Notes: generated by a model not told the origin, from the sequence alone. A stretch of DNA of 18,446 nt from Desulfobacterales bacterium (GCA_018334855.1 JAGXLE010000002.1:1-18446), one strand, 5' to 3'. Counted from the stretch's first letter, positions 6,702 to 15,368 are shown. A program made the numbers and translations.

Positions 6702-7994
6702 ATGACATACTACAACGAACAAATCGAATGCATGGACAAAGAAATTTTGTCCCAGGTTCAGCTCGAAGGCCTTCAGGCGACCCTTAACAGGGCTTACAAG
6801 AATGTCAGACACTACCGTAAGCTGTTCAGAGAAATCGACTTCATGCCCGAAGACCTCACATCAATGGATATGCTGCCGCGCCTGCCGCTTCTGACCCGGC
6901 GTGATTTGAGCGCAAATTATCCCTACGATATGTTTGCCGTGCCCCTGCGGGAAGTGGTCCGTCTTCATACGGCATCATTTAACTTCGAGGAGCCCGTGGT
7001 CACAGGGTTTACCGGAAATGACATGAGCAACTGGGCCGAGCTCACCGCCAGAAATCTTGCCGGTATAGGGGTGACAAGGGACGATGTGGTCCAGATAGCA
7101 CTTACATTCGGCATCATGTCGGGTCCTTTCGGCATCCAGCTCGGAGCGGAAAAGATCGGCGCTTCCGTGATTCCGATTTCCGCCGGCAAGCTGCGGGAAC
7201 AGGTTAAAATCATGAGGGATTTCAAAACTTCGGTTCTGGTCTCCACCCCGACCGTGGCGCTGGGACTGATACGCTCCATGGATGAGCTGGGGGTTGATCC
7301 CAACGGGCTGACATTGAAATGCGGTATTTTCGGGGCCGAACCTTGGGGGGAGCAGACGCGGCAAAAGATTGAATCAAGCTTTTATATCACTGCAACAGAC
7401 ACCTATGGGCTGACAGAAATTTTCGGCCCCGGCGTGGCCTGGGAATGCCCGGCGAAAAAAGGACTTCATATCGCCGAAGACCACTTTATCGCCGAAATCA
7501 TCGATCCGGAAACCTGCGAAGTTCTGCCGCACGGACAGGAAGGGGAACTTGTAATAACAACCATCGGAAAGGAGGCTTTCCCTTTAATCCGGTTCAGAAC
7601 GGGAGATCTTACCAGGATTGATAACACCCCGTGCGAATGCGGCCGAACCCATTGCCGGATTTCCCGGATATTTAAGCGGTGCGATGACGTTGTCGTTGTC
7701 AGGGGAACCAGTATTACTCCGGAACAGATCGGGCGCATACTGACCGGTATAAGCGGATTTGAGCCGCGGTTTCAGATGGTGGTCGACCGGCAGGAGGACA
7801 GGGACCAGTTAATGGTTGTCATCGAAGCCGCTGACCAGTACTTTTTTGATGAAATGAAAAAACAGCGTCGTTTTGTGGAAAATCTTCACAGGCAGATATC
7901 TGAATTTGTAGGTTGGGAAGTAAATGTCCGCTTGGTGGAGCCGGGAACATTCGACCCAAACCGAAGGGTGGTGGATAATCGCACTTTTAAATAG
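6702..7994 (+). CDS. paaK: PaaK-like adenylate-forming protein (phenylacetate-CoA ligase family), divergent
   Basis: This 430-residue protein is a clear PaaK-family member. It has TYGLTEIFGPGV (234-245), GLHIAEDHF (254-262), FRTGDL (298-303), the cysteine-containing CECGRTH (311-317) and a C-terminal small domain. Family enzymes activate phenylacetate or related acids to CoA thioesters through an acyl-adenylate. Two hallmarks are missing. Where PaaK has SSGTTGKP, this protein has ASFNFEEP (91-98), with no insertion or deletion. The end reads DPNRRVVDNR where a GKAxRVxD-type lysine segment is usual. The flanking sequence is well preserved, so this is not a pseudogene. It may be a subfamily with altered chemistry or a non-catalytic role. 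The symbol is given at family level only. It is the last gene of the liv operon, 29 bp after livF. Confidence 0.85.
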   Translation: MTYYNEQIECMDKEILSQVQLEGLQATLNRAYKNVRHYRKLFREIDFMPEDLTSMDMLPRLPLLTRRDLSANYPYDMFAVPLREVVRLHTASFNFEEPVVTGFTGNDMSNWAELTARNLAGIGVTRDDVVQIALTFGIMSGPFGIQLGAEKIGASVIPISAGKLREQVKIMRDFKTSVLVSTPTVALGLIRSMDELGVDPNGLTLKCGIFGAEPWGEQTRQKIESSFYITATDTYGLTEIFGPGVAWECPAKKGLHIAEDHFIAEIIDPETCEVLPHGQEGELVITTIGKEAFPLIRFRTGDLTRIDNTPCECGRTHCRISRIFKRCDDVVVVRGTSITPEQIGRILTGISGFEPRFQMVVDRQEDRDQLMVVIEAADQYFFDEMKKQRRFVENLHRQISEFVGWEVNVRLVEPGTFDPNRRVVDNRTFK

Positions 7995-7995
7995 C

Positions 7996-8140
7996 CAGTG
8001 CCCATCCGGAAATGGCTAATTTGCCCAATTTCTGCGTCAGGCTCAAATTTTAATCCTCAAAATACTTTGAGTATTCCTGCGGTTAAAATTTTCGCCTTCC
8101 TTGAACTTGAACAAATTATCCGATTTCTGGATGGACACTG
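7996..8140. repeat. 145-bp imperfect palindrome, MITE-like or structured RNA element
   Basis: The element starts one base after the stop codon of the PaaK-like gene. Its ends, CAGTGCCCATCC (7996-8007) and GGATGGACACTG (8129-8140), are inverted copies matching at 11 of 12. Similarity between the arms continues inward, including TAATTTG (8017-8023) against CAAATTA (8112-8118) and AAATTTTAA (8045-8053) against TTAAAATTT (8083-8091). The centre is a small palindrome, CTCAAA/TTTGAG (8056-8071). No obvious target-site duplication is visible and no gene lies inside. It fills most of the 183-bp gap before folD. A non-autonomous mobile repeat and an RNA-structured spacer both fit. Confidence 0.65.
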
Positions 8141-8177
8141 CTGTATTTACTGTAACTCAAAGAAAAGGAGTGTAGAA

Positions 8178-9086
8178 ATGACGGCACAACTAATCAAAGG
8201 AACGGAAATCAGGGAACAGATTCTTGATGAAATTGCAGAAGAGGTCAAGCAGATCAAGGAAAAGCACAATGTTGTCCCGGGCCTGGTGACAATACTGGTC
8301 GGAGAAAATCCGGCCTCGGTATCTTATGTATCCCTGAAGGTAAAAACAGCAGAGCGTCTGGGATACAAGGAGGTTCAGGACAATCAGCCTGAAGACATTT
8401 CCGAGGCCGACCTGCTTGCATTAATTGACAAGTACAACAATGACGATTCCATTCACGGCATCCTGGTACAGCTCCCCCTGCCGGATCACATCAACGATAA
8501 GAAGGTGCTAAATGCCATTGATCCGGACAAGGATGTGGACGGATTTCATCCGGTCAATGTAGGCCGGTTGATGATCGGCGGATCCGAGGTCAAGTATCCC
8601 CCGTGCACGCCGGCCGGCATCCAGGAAATGATCATCCGGGCAGGAGTGCAGACAAGCGGCGCTGAAGTCGTTGTGGTGGGCCGCTCCAACATTGTGGGGA
8701 AGCCCATTGCAATGATGATGTGCCAGAAGGGCGAGGGTGCCAATTCAACTGTCACCATCGTCCATACCCGGACCAAGGACCTGGAGTTCCACTGCAAGCG
8801 CGCAGATATCCTGATAGTGGCAGCCGGGGTCCCGGGCCTGGTCAAGCCCGAGTGGATCAAGGAAGGCGCCTGCGTCATCGATGTCGGAGTAAACCGGGTC
8901 GGCGAGAAGATCAGCGAGAAGACGGGCAGAAAGGTGGCAATCCTGCGCGGCGACGTGGATTTTGACGCTGCAAAGGAGATCGCCGGCTACATCACCCCGG
9001 TTCCAGGGGGCGTTGGACCGATGACTATTACGATGCTGATGAGAAATACCCTGAATGCGCTGAAATTCCGGCTTGGTTTAATGTAG
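8178..9086 (+). CDS. folD: Bifunctional methylenetetrahydrofolate dehydrogenase/methenyltetrahydrofolate cyclohydrolase
   Basis: FolD interconverts 5,10-methylene-, 5,10-methenyl- and 10-formyl-tetrahydrofolate using NADP in the cytoplasm. In anaerobes it may also serve the methyl branch of the Wood-Ljungdahl pathway, an inference here. The 302-residue protein is family length. Visible motifs are SYVSLKVK with Y50 and the catalytic-type K54, QLPLP (98-102), DVDGFH (119-124), PPCTPAG (141-147), GRSNIVGKP (168-176) and PVPGGVGPMT (274-283). The frame stays open upstream to 7998, but that extension lies in the palindromic element and is unlike FolD. ATG 8178 has a strong AAAGGAG sequence (8164-8170) and is the right start. 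Confidence 0.97.
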   Translation: MTAQLIKGTEIREQILDEIAEEVKQIKEKHNVVPGLVTILVGENPASVSYVSLKVKTAERLGYKEVQDNQPEDISEADLLALIDKYNNDDSIHGILVQLPLPDHINDKKVLNAIDPDKDVDGFHPVNVGRLMIGGSEVKYPPCTPAGIQEMIIRAGVQTSGAEVVVVGRSNIVGKPIAMMMCQKGEGANSTVTIVHTRTKDLEFHCKRADILIVAAGVPGLVKPEWIKEGACVIDVGVNRVGEKISEKTGRKVAILRGDVDFDAAKEIAGYITPVPGGVGPMTITMLMRNTLNALKFRLGLM

Positions 9087-9118
9087 TTGCCTTATACCAT
9101 AGTTTCTGGTAATCTGAT

Positions 9119-9170
9119 AAGCTGAAAAACCTCGAATTATAATCAGGCCGGGGTTTTTCAGCTTTTTTCT
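9119..9170 (+). terminator. Strong intrinsic terminator after folD
   Basis: AAGCTGAAAAACCTCG (9119-9134) pairs with CGGGGTTTTTCAGCTT (9149-9164), giving 16 pairs of which one is a U-G wobble, around a 14-base loop. A run of T (9163-9168) follows. The position 33 bases after the folD stop and the long stem make this a convincing Rho-independent terminator. The near-symmetric A-run and T-run mean it could also work in the reverse direction. Confidence 0.9.
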
Positions 9171-9208
9171 TTGCGCCGGGCGTTGCCGGGGGAAAATACC
9201 CGCGGTAC

Positions 9209-9237
9209 TTGACTTAAAGGTAAAGTATGCACATTAT
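9209..9237 (+). promoter_or_regulatory. Candidate sigma70-like promoter for secA
   Basis: TTGACT (9209-9214) and CATTAT (9232-9237) are 17 bases apart. The -35 matches 5 of 6 positions; the -10 matches 4 of 6. TATATT (9235-9240) is an alternative -10 with a longer spacer. The site lies between the folD terminator and secA, where a new promoter is expected. It sits inside a CCGCGGTA/TACCGCGG inverted pair (9200-9207 and 9243-9250). Confidence 0.5.
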
Positions 9238-9323
9238 ATTCTTACCGCGGATGTATGGCACCCGCCTGATTTTAAATCAATTAAATATTGAAATGATACA
9301 AAATATCAAGGAAATATAGAAGT

Positions 9324-11861
9324 ATGGCTGCACTTGCCGCAGGCAATTTATTGACAAGAGTATTTGGGAGCAAAAACGAGCGGGTATTGAAAAAGCTCTA
9401 CCCGACCGTGGATGCAGTAAATGAGCTCGAGCCGAAATTTGAGAAAATGACCGATGCCGAGCTCGCAGAACAGACCCGTATATTTAAAGAAAGGTATCAG
9501 AAAGGCGAAACACTGGAAGATCTTCTGCCCGAGGCCTTTGCAGTGGTTCGCGAAGCATCAAAGCGTACGCTCGGAATGCGGCACTTTGATGTTCAGATCC
9601 TGGGCGGAATTGTTTTGCACCAGGGAAATATAGCTGAAATGAAGACCGGTGAAGGAAAGACCCTGGTGGCCCCCCTTGCTTTATATCTCAATGCTCTTAC
9701 CGGCAAGGGCGCTCACGTGATCACGGTAAACGATTATCTGGCAAGCCGTGATGCTGAATGGATGGGCAGAATTTACAGTTTCCTGGGCATGAGCGTGGGC
9801 AACATCGTTCACGGAATGGATGACCAGGAGCGTAAACAGGCTTATGCCTGCGATATAGCCTACGGGACAAACAATGAGTTCGGCTTTGACTACCTGCGCG
9901 ACAACATGAAATTTGACAAGGAGTCGCTGGTACAGCGGGAACTCAACTTTGCCATAGTAGACGAAGTAGACAGCATTTTAATTGACGAGGCCCGCACCCC
10001 GCTAATTATTTCAGGTCCTGCGGAAAAATCCACCCATCTCTACTATCAGGTCGACAGCATAGTTCCGCATTTAAAAGCCGAGGAGCACTACACGGTCGAT
10101 GAGAAGGCCAAGTCCGTGGCCCTGACAGAAGAAGGGGTGGCAAAGGCCGAGACCCTGCTCAAGGTGGAAAACCTCTATGATCCCAAAAACATCGAGCTGC
10201 TCCATCATGTCAACCAGGCCTTAAAAGCCCACGCCCTGTTTACCCGGGACGTGGACTACATTGTCAAGGACGGCCAGGTAATCATAGTCGACGAGTTTAC
10301 CGGCCGGCTTATGCCGGGTCGGCGCTACAGCGAGGGCCTGCATCAGGCCCTGGAGGCCAAGGAAAAAGTCAGGATCGAAAACGAAAACCAGACCCTTGCA
10401 ACCATTACGTTCCAGAATTTTTTCCGGATGTATAACAAGCTTTCGGGCATGACCGGTACTGCCGATACCGAGGCTGCAGAGTTCAAAAAAATCTACGATT
10501 TAGACGTTGTTGTTGTGCCCACCAATGAACCGATGATCCGGGTCGATCATCCGGACATGATTTATATGACCAAGGAGGAGAAATACCAGGCCGCCATTGA
10601 AGAGATCGTCGAGCTCCACCGCATAGGCCGCCCCGTGCTTGTGGGCACGGTCTCAATTGATGTTTCCGAGTATCTTAGCAGCCTGCTCAAAAAGCGCGGT
10701 ATAAAGCACAATGTTTTAAATGCCAAGAATCACGAGGCCGAAGCTGAAATTATCGCCAATGCCGGGCAGGAGGGCGCGGTCACCATTGCAACCAACATGG
10801 CCGGCCGCGGCACAGACATCGTGCTCGGCGAAGGCGTGGCCGAACTCGGGGGGCTTCACATCCTTGGTACGGAGCGGCATGAAAGCCGCCGTATCGACAA
10901 CCAGCTCCGGGGCCGCTCCGGGCGGCAGGGTGATCCCGGATCTTCGCGTTTTTATTTGTCCCTGGAAGACGATCTGCTCAGGATTTTCGGCGGGGAACGT
11001 ATCTCCGGATTCATGAACCGCATGGGAATGGGCGACGGAGAGCCCATTGAGCACAATATGATTTCCCGGGCCATTGAAAACGCACAGAGCAAGGTCGAGG
11101 GGCACAATTTTGATATCAGAAAGCAGCTGCTCGATTTTGACGATGTGATGAACCAGCAGAGGGAGGTGATCTACGAGCAGCGCCAGCAGGCATTGAGCGA
11201 TGAAAGCTTAAAACCCGTGATCACCGAGATGATCCGGGAAAAATCAGATAAGATTGCATGGGAATATGCAGATGAAAAAACGCCTTCAGACCAGTGGGAT
11301 TTAAAAGGGCTCTCAGATGCCGTATTCGGGCAGTTTAACCTCAAGCTCGATTTCAGCCCGGAAAAGCTGGAGGGATACGGCCCGGAAGATCTTTCCGATC
11401 TGATCTATGATTCGGCCATGGCCGCTTACCAAAACAAGGAAAAGATGATTCCGGAAGACGATTTCCGCCATCTCGAGCGCATCATCATGCTCCAGACAGT
11501 CGACAGCCTGTGGAAGGATCATCTGCTGTCCATGGATCACCTGAAAGAAGGCATCGGGCTGCGGGGCTACGCACAGCAGGATCCTTTGATCATATACAAG
11601 AGGGAAGCCTTTGCAATGTTTCAGGAAATGGTTGACCGGATCAAAGAGGAAACTTTAAAGATCCTGTTCCGGGTCCAGATCGCTCCTTCTGCCGGTGTGG
11701 ACGATCTTGTGCAGCCCAAAGAACAGGAAATGACCCTATCCCACGGCGACGGAGAGGCCGGGGCCAAACAGCCCCATAAACGCAGCAGTGAAAAAATCGG
11801 CCGCAACGCTCCCTGCCCGTGCGGCAGCGGCAAGAAGTACAAGAAATGCTGCGGCCGGTGA
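9324..11861 (+). CDS. secA: Preprotein translocase ATPase SecA
   Basis: SecA is the motor that drives unfolded preproteins through the SecYEG channel at the inner membrane. The 845-residue protein is full length. Visible features are Walker A MKTGEGKT (106-113), the DEVD Walker B (213-216), the FDYLRDNM segment (188-195) and the second RecA-like domain with NMAGRGTDI and [13 protein letters not shown]. The scaffold and wing regions are followed by a C-terminal SEC-C zinc motif, [13 protein letters not shown] (831-843), which in relatives binds zinc and contacts SecB or ribosomes. ATG 9324 follows AAGGAA at moderate spacing. The gene is flanked by terminators and so is probably transcribed alone. 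No SecM-like upstream gene is visible. Confidence 0.98.
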   Translation: MAALAAGNLLTRVFGSKNERVLKKLYPTVDAVNELEPKFEKMTDAELAEQTRIFKERYQKGETLEDLLPEAFAVVREASKRTLGMRHFDVQILGGIVLHQGNIAEMKTGEGKTLVAPLALYLNALTGKGAHVITVNDYLASRDAEWMGRIYSFLGMSVGNIVHGMDDQERKQAYACDIAYGTNNEFGFDYLRDNMKFDKESLVQRELNFAIVDEVDSILIDEARTPLIISGPAEKSTHLYYQVDSIVPHLKAEEHYTVDEKAKSVALTEEGVAKAETLLKVENLYDPKNIELLHHVNQALKAHALFTRDVDYIVKDGQVIIVDEFTGRLMPGRRYSEGLHQALEAKEKVRIENENQTLATITFQNFFRMYNKLSGMTGTADTEAAEFKKIYDLDVVVVPTNEPMIRVDHPDMIYMTKEEKYQAAIEEIVELHRIGRPVLVGTVSIDVSEYLSSLLKKRGIKHNVLNAKNHEAEAEIIANAGQEGAVTIATNMAGRGTDIVLGEGVAELGGLHILGTERHESRRIDNQLRGRSGRQGDPGSSRFYLSLEDDLLRIFGGERISGFMNRMGMGDGEPIEHNMISRAIENAQSKVEGHNFDIRKQLLDFDDVMNQQREVIYEQRQQALSDESLKPVITEMIREKSDKIAWEYADEKTPSDQWDLKGLSDAVFGQFNLKLDFSPEKLEGYGPEDLSDLIYDSAMAAYQNKEKMIPEDDFRHLERIIMLQTVDSLWKDHLLSMDHLKEGIGLRGYAQQDPLIIYKREAFAMFQEMVDRIKEETLKILFRVQIAPSAGVDDLVQPKEQEMTLSHGDGEAGAKQPHKRSSEKIGRNAPCPCGSGKKYKKCCGR

Positions 11862-11885
11862 TGGCCACAGCGCATCTTTTCCAGC

Positions 11886-11925
11886 CCGGCAGGCCTGAGC
11901 TTCTAAACTCCAGCCCGGTTTTTTT
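11886..11925 (+). terminator. Probable intrinsic terminator after secA
   Basis: An imperfect stem between 11886-11899 and 11908-11918 (CCGG...GGC...GAG against CTC...GCC...CGG, with bulges) is followed by seven T residues (11919-11925). The position, 24 bases after the secA stop, fits. The same stretch contains a 10-base direct repeat TCCAGCCCGG (11880-11889 and 11909-11918). The stem is less regular than the one after folD. Confidence 0.45.
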
Positions 11926-11939
11926 ATGTGGAATTTGGC

Positions 11940-11969
11940 TTGAATTTTGAGCCGCAATAATTTTATAAT
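11940..11969 (+). promoter_or_regulatory. Candidate sigma70-like promoter for clpS-clpA-aat
   Basis: TTGAAT (11940-11945) and a perfect TATAAT (11964-11969) are 18 bases apart. This follows the secA terminator and precedes clpS by about 115 bases, leaving an AT-rich leader in which I see no further conserved element. The perfect -10 makes it the best promoter match in the window. Confidence 0.6.
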
Positions 11970-12083
11970 CTCTATTAACAGGCTGACAGGGTCAGTATCC
12001 GTGTTTATATTAAAATTAAATCATCTGGTTTTACACGAGATTATTTTTTCGCAAACAGATGTTTTCGGTAAAGCGGGGTAACA

Positions 12084-12398
12084 ATGCAGCAGGACAAACC
12101 GGGAACAGAAGAAAAAGTAATTTCAGAAACCCGGAAATCACTCAAGGAGCCGCCCATGTACCGGGTGCTGCTCCATAACGACGATTACACCACCATGGAC
12201 TTTGTGGTGGAGCTTTTGATGAAGGTGTTTCAGAAATCCTTTGAAGAAGCCACACACATCATGCTACGGGTTCACAGGGCCGGTGTAGGGGTGTGCGGTG
12301 TGTATACATACGAAGTGGCGGAAACAAAAATCGAGACGGTGCATCAGCTTGCCAGGGAAAGAGGGTTTCCGCTGAAAAGTTCTATGGAAAAGGTATAG
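12084..12398 (+). CDS. clpS: ATP-dependent Clp protease adaptor ClpS
   Basis: ClpS binds proteins bearing destabilising N-terminal residues (Leu, Phe, Trp, Tyr) and delivers them to ClpAP. The 104-residue protein has a flexible N-terminal tail (about 1-22) and then the ClpS core. Residues that in characterised ClpS bind the N-degron amino group are present: N32, D33, D34 in HNDDYTTM and H64 in RVHRAG. M38 matches the hydrophobic specificity gate. The second motif, GVCGVYTYEVAETK (69-82), is intact. It lies 3 bp before clpA. All key residues are kept, so it should be a functional N-recognin. Confidence 0.97.
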   Translation: MQQDKPGTEEKVISETRKSLKEPPMYRVLLHNDDYTTMDFVVELLMKVFQKSFEEATHIMLRVHRAGVGVCGVYTYEVAETKIETVHQLARERGFPLKSSMEKV

Positions 12399-12401
12399 CA
12401 T

Positions 12402-14642
12402 ATGATCAGCAAAGGACTGAGTATTGTTCTAAGCCAGGCAGTAAAGGAGGCCAGAAAGCGCCGGCATGAGTATGTCTGCGTGGAACACATGCTCTATGCC
12501 ATTATTCACGACAGCGTGGGAATAGAAATAATTGAAAGCTGCGGCGGCAACGTTGAAAACATCCAGAACGAGCTTGAAAAGTTTTTCGATGAAAAATTAG
12601 ACAAGGTTCCGGAGACAAACGAATATATCCTACAGCAGACCATCCGTTTTCAGAGGGTTATCCAGCGGGCAGTCAACCATGCCAGATCTGCTGAGAAGGA
12701 ATCGGTATATGTTGGCGACATCCTGGCTTCAATTCTCGAAGAGCGAAAATCCCACGCCGCTTACTTTATGGCTGCCGAAGGCATTACCCGCCTCGATGTT
12801 TTAAACGTGATTTCACACACCTCCTCGGGAGAAATGTTTAAGGAAAATTCGGATACGGGGATTGCCACCGGCAGGAAAAACAAGAAAAAAGAATCTGATC
12901 CGCTGGAGATATATGCCGTTGACCTGGTGGAAAGGGCCATGTGCGGCAAGCTCGATCCCTTAATCGGCAGACAGACCGAAATGGACCGCATTGTCCAGGT
13001 CCTGTGCCGCAGAAGAAAGAATAATCCGGTTTTTGTAGGCGATCCAGGGGTAGGCAAAACAGCAATGGCTGAAGGTCTTGCCCAGAGAATAGCAGAAGGG
13101 GGAGTACCGGACCTGCTGGAAGGCGCCCGGATATATTCGCTTGACCTGGGGGCGCTTCTGGCCGGAACCAAGTACAGGGGCGATTTTGAGCAGCGCTTGA
13201 AATCAGTGATCTCGGAGTTGCAGAAACGGGAAAACGCGATCCTCTTCATTGATGAGATCCACACCATCGTCGGGGCCGGGGCCACCAGCAGCGGTTCCAT
13301 GGATGCTTCAAACATTTTGAAACCGGCCCTGGCAACAGGAGAGATGCGCTGTATCGGATCGACCACTTACGAGGAATTTAAAAATTATTTCGAAAAAGAC
13401 CGGGCATTTTCGCGCAGGTTTGAAAAAATAGAAATTTCCGAGCCGTCAATAGATGATACTGTTAAAATTCTTAAAGGTCTTAAAGGCTATTACGAGGACC
13501 ACCATCGCATAGATTACACGGAGCCGTCTTTAAAGGCTGCAGCCGAGCTTTCGGCCAAGTATTTGACAGAGCGTTATCTTCCTGACAAGGCCATTGACGT
13601 TATTGACGAGGCAGGGGTGCTGCTCCGTCTCACCGGTTCCGAGCGCAGAAAAAGGGTGCAGCCATCTGATATCGAAAAAGTGGTGGCAAAGATATCCCGG
13701 GTCCCTGCGCACAGGATGACCTCGTCTGACAAGACAAATCTTGCCAGCCTGGAAGAGCGCTTAAAGCAGAAAATTTTCGGCCAGGATGACGCTATAGGTT
13801 CGCTGGTAACCGCGATTAAGCGGTCCAGGGCCGGGCTTGGCGCCCCGGAGCGGCCCATCGGCTCGTTTCTGTTTACCGGTCCTACAGGGGTCGGCAAGAC
13901 CGAGGTGGCCAGGCAGGTGGCCAGTAACCTGGGAGTCAGCTTCCTTCGCTTCGATATGAGCGAATACATGGAAAAGCATGCAGTGGCAAGGCTTATCGGT
14001 GCACCGCCGGGTTATATCGGTTTTGACCAGGGAGGTCTTCTTACGGATCAGATCCGTAAAAATCCGTATGCGGTCCTGCTGTTAGATGAAATAGAAAAAG
14101 CACATATAGACATGTACAACATCCTGCTGCAGGTAATGGATCATGCGGCATTAACGGATAACAACGGCAAAATCGCCGATTTCAGAAACGTGATCCTGAT
14201 TATGACCTCCAATGCCGGGGCCCGTGAGATGGCATCAAATACCATCGGTTTCGGCGGAACACAGGCCGATGATCCGGGCAGCAAGGGCAGAAAGGCTGTT
14301 GAAAGTTTTTTCAGCCCGGAATTCCGCAACCGTCTGGATGATATTATCAATTTCCGCCCCCTGACCCTTGAGATCATGGAGATGGTGGTTGATAAATTTA
14401 TGGATGAGCTGGCACCTCAGCTTGCGGCCAAGAAGGTTTCGGTCCGCCTATCTGCCAATGCCAGGCGCTGGCTGGCGAAAAAGGGCTATGATCCGCATTT
14501 TGGAGCAAGACCGCTCGATCGCCTGATCGAAAAGGAAATAAAGGACGTGCTTACAGACGAGATACTGTTTGGAAAGTTGACCAGGGGCGGAGAGGTCTTT
14601 GTCAAGGTAAAGGACGACCGGCTGATGTTTAATTTCAGCTGA
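12402..14642 (+). CDS. clpA: Clp protease ATP-binding subunit ClpA
   Basis: ClpA is the AAA+ unfoldase that feeds substrates, including those delivered by ClpS, to the ClpP peptidase. The 746-residue protein has the Clp N-domain (about 1-145), AAA-1 with Walker A GDPGVGKT (213-220) and Walker B ILFIDE (280-285), and AAA-2 with GPTGVGKT (493-500) and LLLDEIEKAH (559-568). No long ClpB-type middle coiled coil is present, which separates it from ClpB. The ClpP-docking tripeptide IGF is at 615-617, so a ClpP partner is expected elsewhere in the genome. It is coupled to clpS (3-bp gap) and aat (6-bp gap). Confidence 0.97.
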   Translation: MISKGLSIVLSQAVKEARKRRHEYVCVEHMLYAIIHDSVGIEIIESCGGNVENIQNELEKFFDEKLDKVPETNEYILQQTIRFQRVIQRAVNHARSAEKESVYVGDILASILEERKSHAAYFMAAEGITRLDVLNVISHTSSGEMFKENSDTGIATGRKNKKKESDPLEIYAVDLVERAMCGKLDPLIGRQTEMDRIVQVLCRRRKNNPVFVGDPGVGKTAMAEGLAQRIAEGGVPDLLEGARIYSLDLGALLAGTKYRGDFEQRLKSVISELQKRENAILFIDEIHTIVGAGATSSGSMDASNILKPALATGEMRCIGSTTYEEFKNYFEKDRAFSRRFEKIEISEPSIDDTVKILKGLKGYYEDHHRIDYTEPSLKAAAELSAKYLTERYLPDKAIDVIDEAGVLLRLTGSERRKRVQPSDIEKVVAKISRVPAHRMTSSDKTNLASLEERLKQKIFGQDDAIGSLVTAIKRSRAGLGAPERPIGSFLFTGPTGVGKTEVARQVASNLGVSFLRFDMSEYMEKHAVARLIGAPPGYIGFDQGGLLTDQIRKNPYAVLLLDEIEKAHIDMYNILLQVMDHAALTDNNGKIADFRNVILIMTSNAGAREMASNTIGFGGTQADDPGSKGRKAVESFFSPEFRNRLDDIINFRPLTLEIMEMVVDKFMDELAPQLAAKKVSVRLSANARRWLAKKGYDPHFGARPLDRLIEKEIKDVLTDEILFGKLTRGGEVFVKVKDDRLMFNFS

Positions 14643-14648
14643 TGAATA

Positions 14649-15368
14649 ATGCCGATATTTCGCCTCTCCGATAAAGTTTCATTTCCGCCGCCGCATTACG
14701 CGGCCGGAAACGGTCTGCTGGCCATCGGAGGGGATTTAAGCGAGTCCAGGCTCCTGCTTGCCTACAGAATGGGGATATTCCCCTGGTTTTCCCCGTATGA
14801 TCCGATACTGTGGTGGTCGCCTGATCCTCGCCTGGTGCTTTACCCCGATGAAATCCACGTGCCGGGCCGACTGAGACGGAAAATCAACAGCGGAATTTTT
14901 AAAGTGACCAGCGATACGGTCTTTGACCGGGTTATTTGTGAGTGTGCAAGAGTGCGCAGGGAAAACAACGAGGAAACCTGGCTGGTCGACGAGATGATAG
15001 AAGCATATTGCGGCCTTCATGAGCAGGGCTATGCTCACAGCGTGGAAACATGGTACCGCAATGAACTGGCCGGCGGTCTTTACGGGGTATGTTTGGGCGG
15101 GAGTTTTTTCGGGGAATCCATGTTTACAAGGATAAGTGATGCCTCCAAGGTGGCTTTGACGGCTCTGTGTTGCTACATGTCGGAAAACGATTTTGATTTA
15201 ATCGACTGCCAGGTTCCCACGGCCCATCTGGTGTGGATGGGGGCAAGGGAAGTGCCGAGAAAAGTTTTTTTAAAACAGCTTGAGGCCTCGGTTAAAAAGC
15301 CGATGCCCGCGGGGAAATGGAATGTAGGGCTGAAGCGGTTTGCCCGGGGCTGGCACAATCACAACTAA
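14649..15368 (+). CDS. aat: Leucyl/phenylalanyl-tRNA--protein transferase
   Basis: Aat transfers Leu or Phe from charged tRNA to the N-terminal Lys or Arg of proteins, creating N-degrons that ClpS recognises. The 239-residue protein has the family landmarks GIFPWF (42-47), WWSPDPR (55-61), GYAHSVE (127-133), GGLYGVCLGGSFFGESMF (142-159), DASKVAL (164-170) and LIDCQ (184-188). Length and start agree with the family. A misplaced ATG at 14642 is in another frame. The gene begins 6 bp after clpA, so it is probably co-transcribed with clpSA. Confidence 0.96.
   Translation: MPIFRLSDKVSFPPPHYAAGNGLLAIGGDLSESRLLLAYRMGIFPWFSPYDPILWWSPDPRLVLYPDEIHVPGRLRRKINSGIFKVTSDTVFDRVICECARVRRENNEETWLVDEMIEAYCGLHEQGYAHSVETWYRNELAGGLYGVCLGGSFFGESMFTRISDASKVALTALCCYMSENDFDLIDCQVPTAHLVWMGAREVPRKVFLKQLEASVKKPMPAGKWNVGLKRFARGWHNHN

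Noticed and set aside
7998..8177. N-terminal extension of folD
   Set aside because: The frame is open, but most of it lies in the palindromic element, does not resemble FolD, and ATG 8178 has a strong ribosome-binding site and the expected FolD N-terminus.
10716..11105. Open frames antisense to secA and other long genes
   Set aside because: They are shadows of strongly conserved coding sequence on the plus strand, with no ribosome-binding sites or recognisable proteins.
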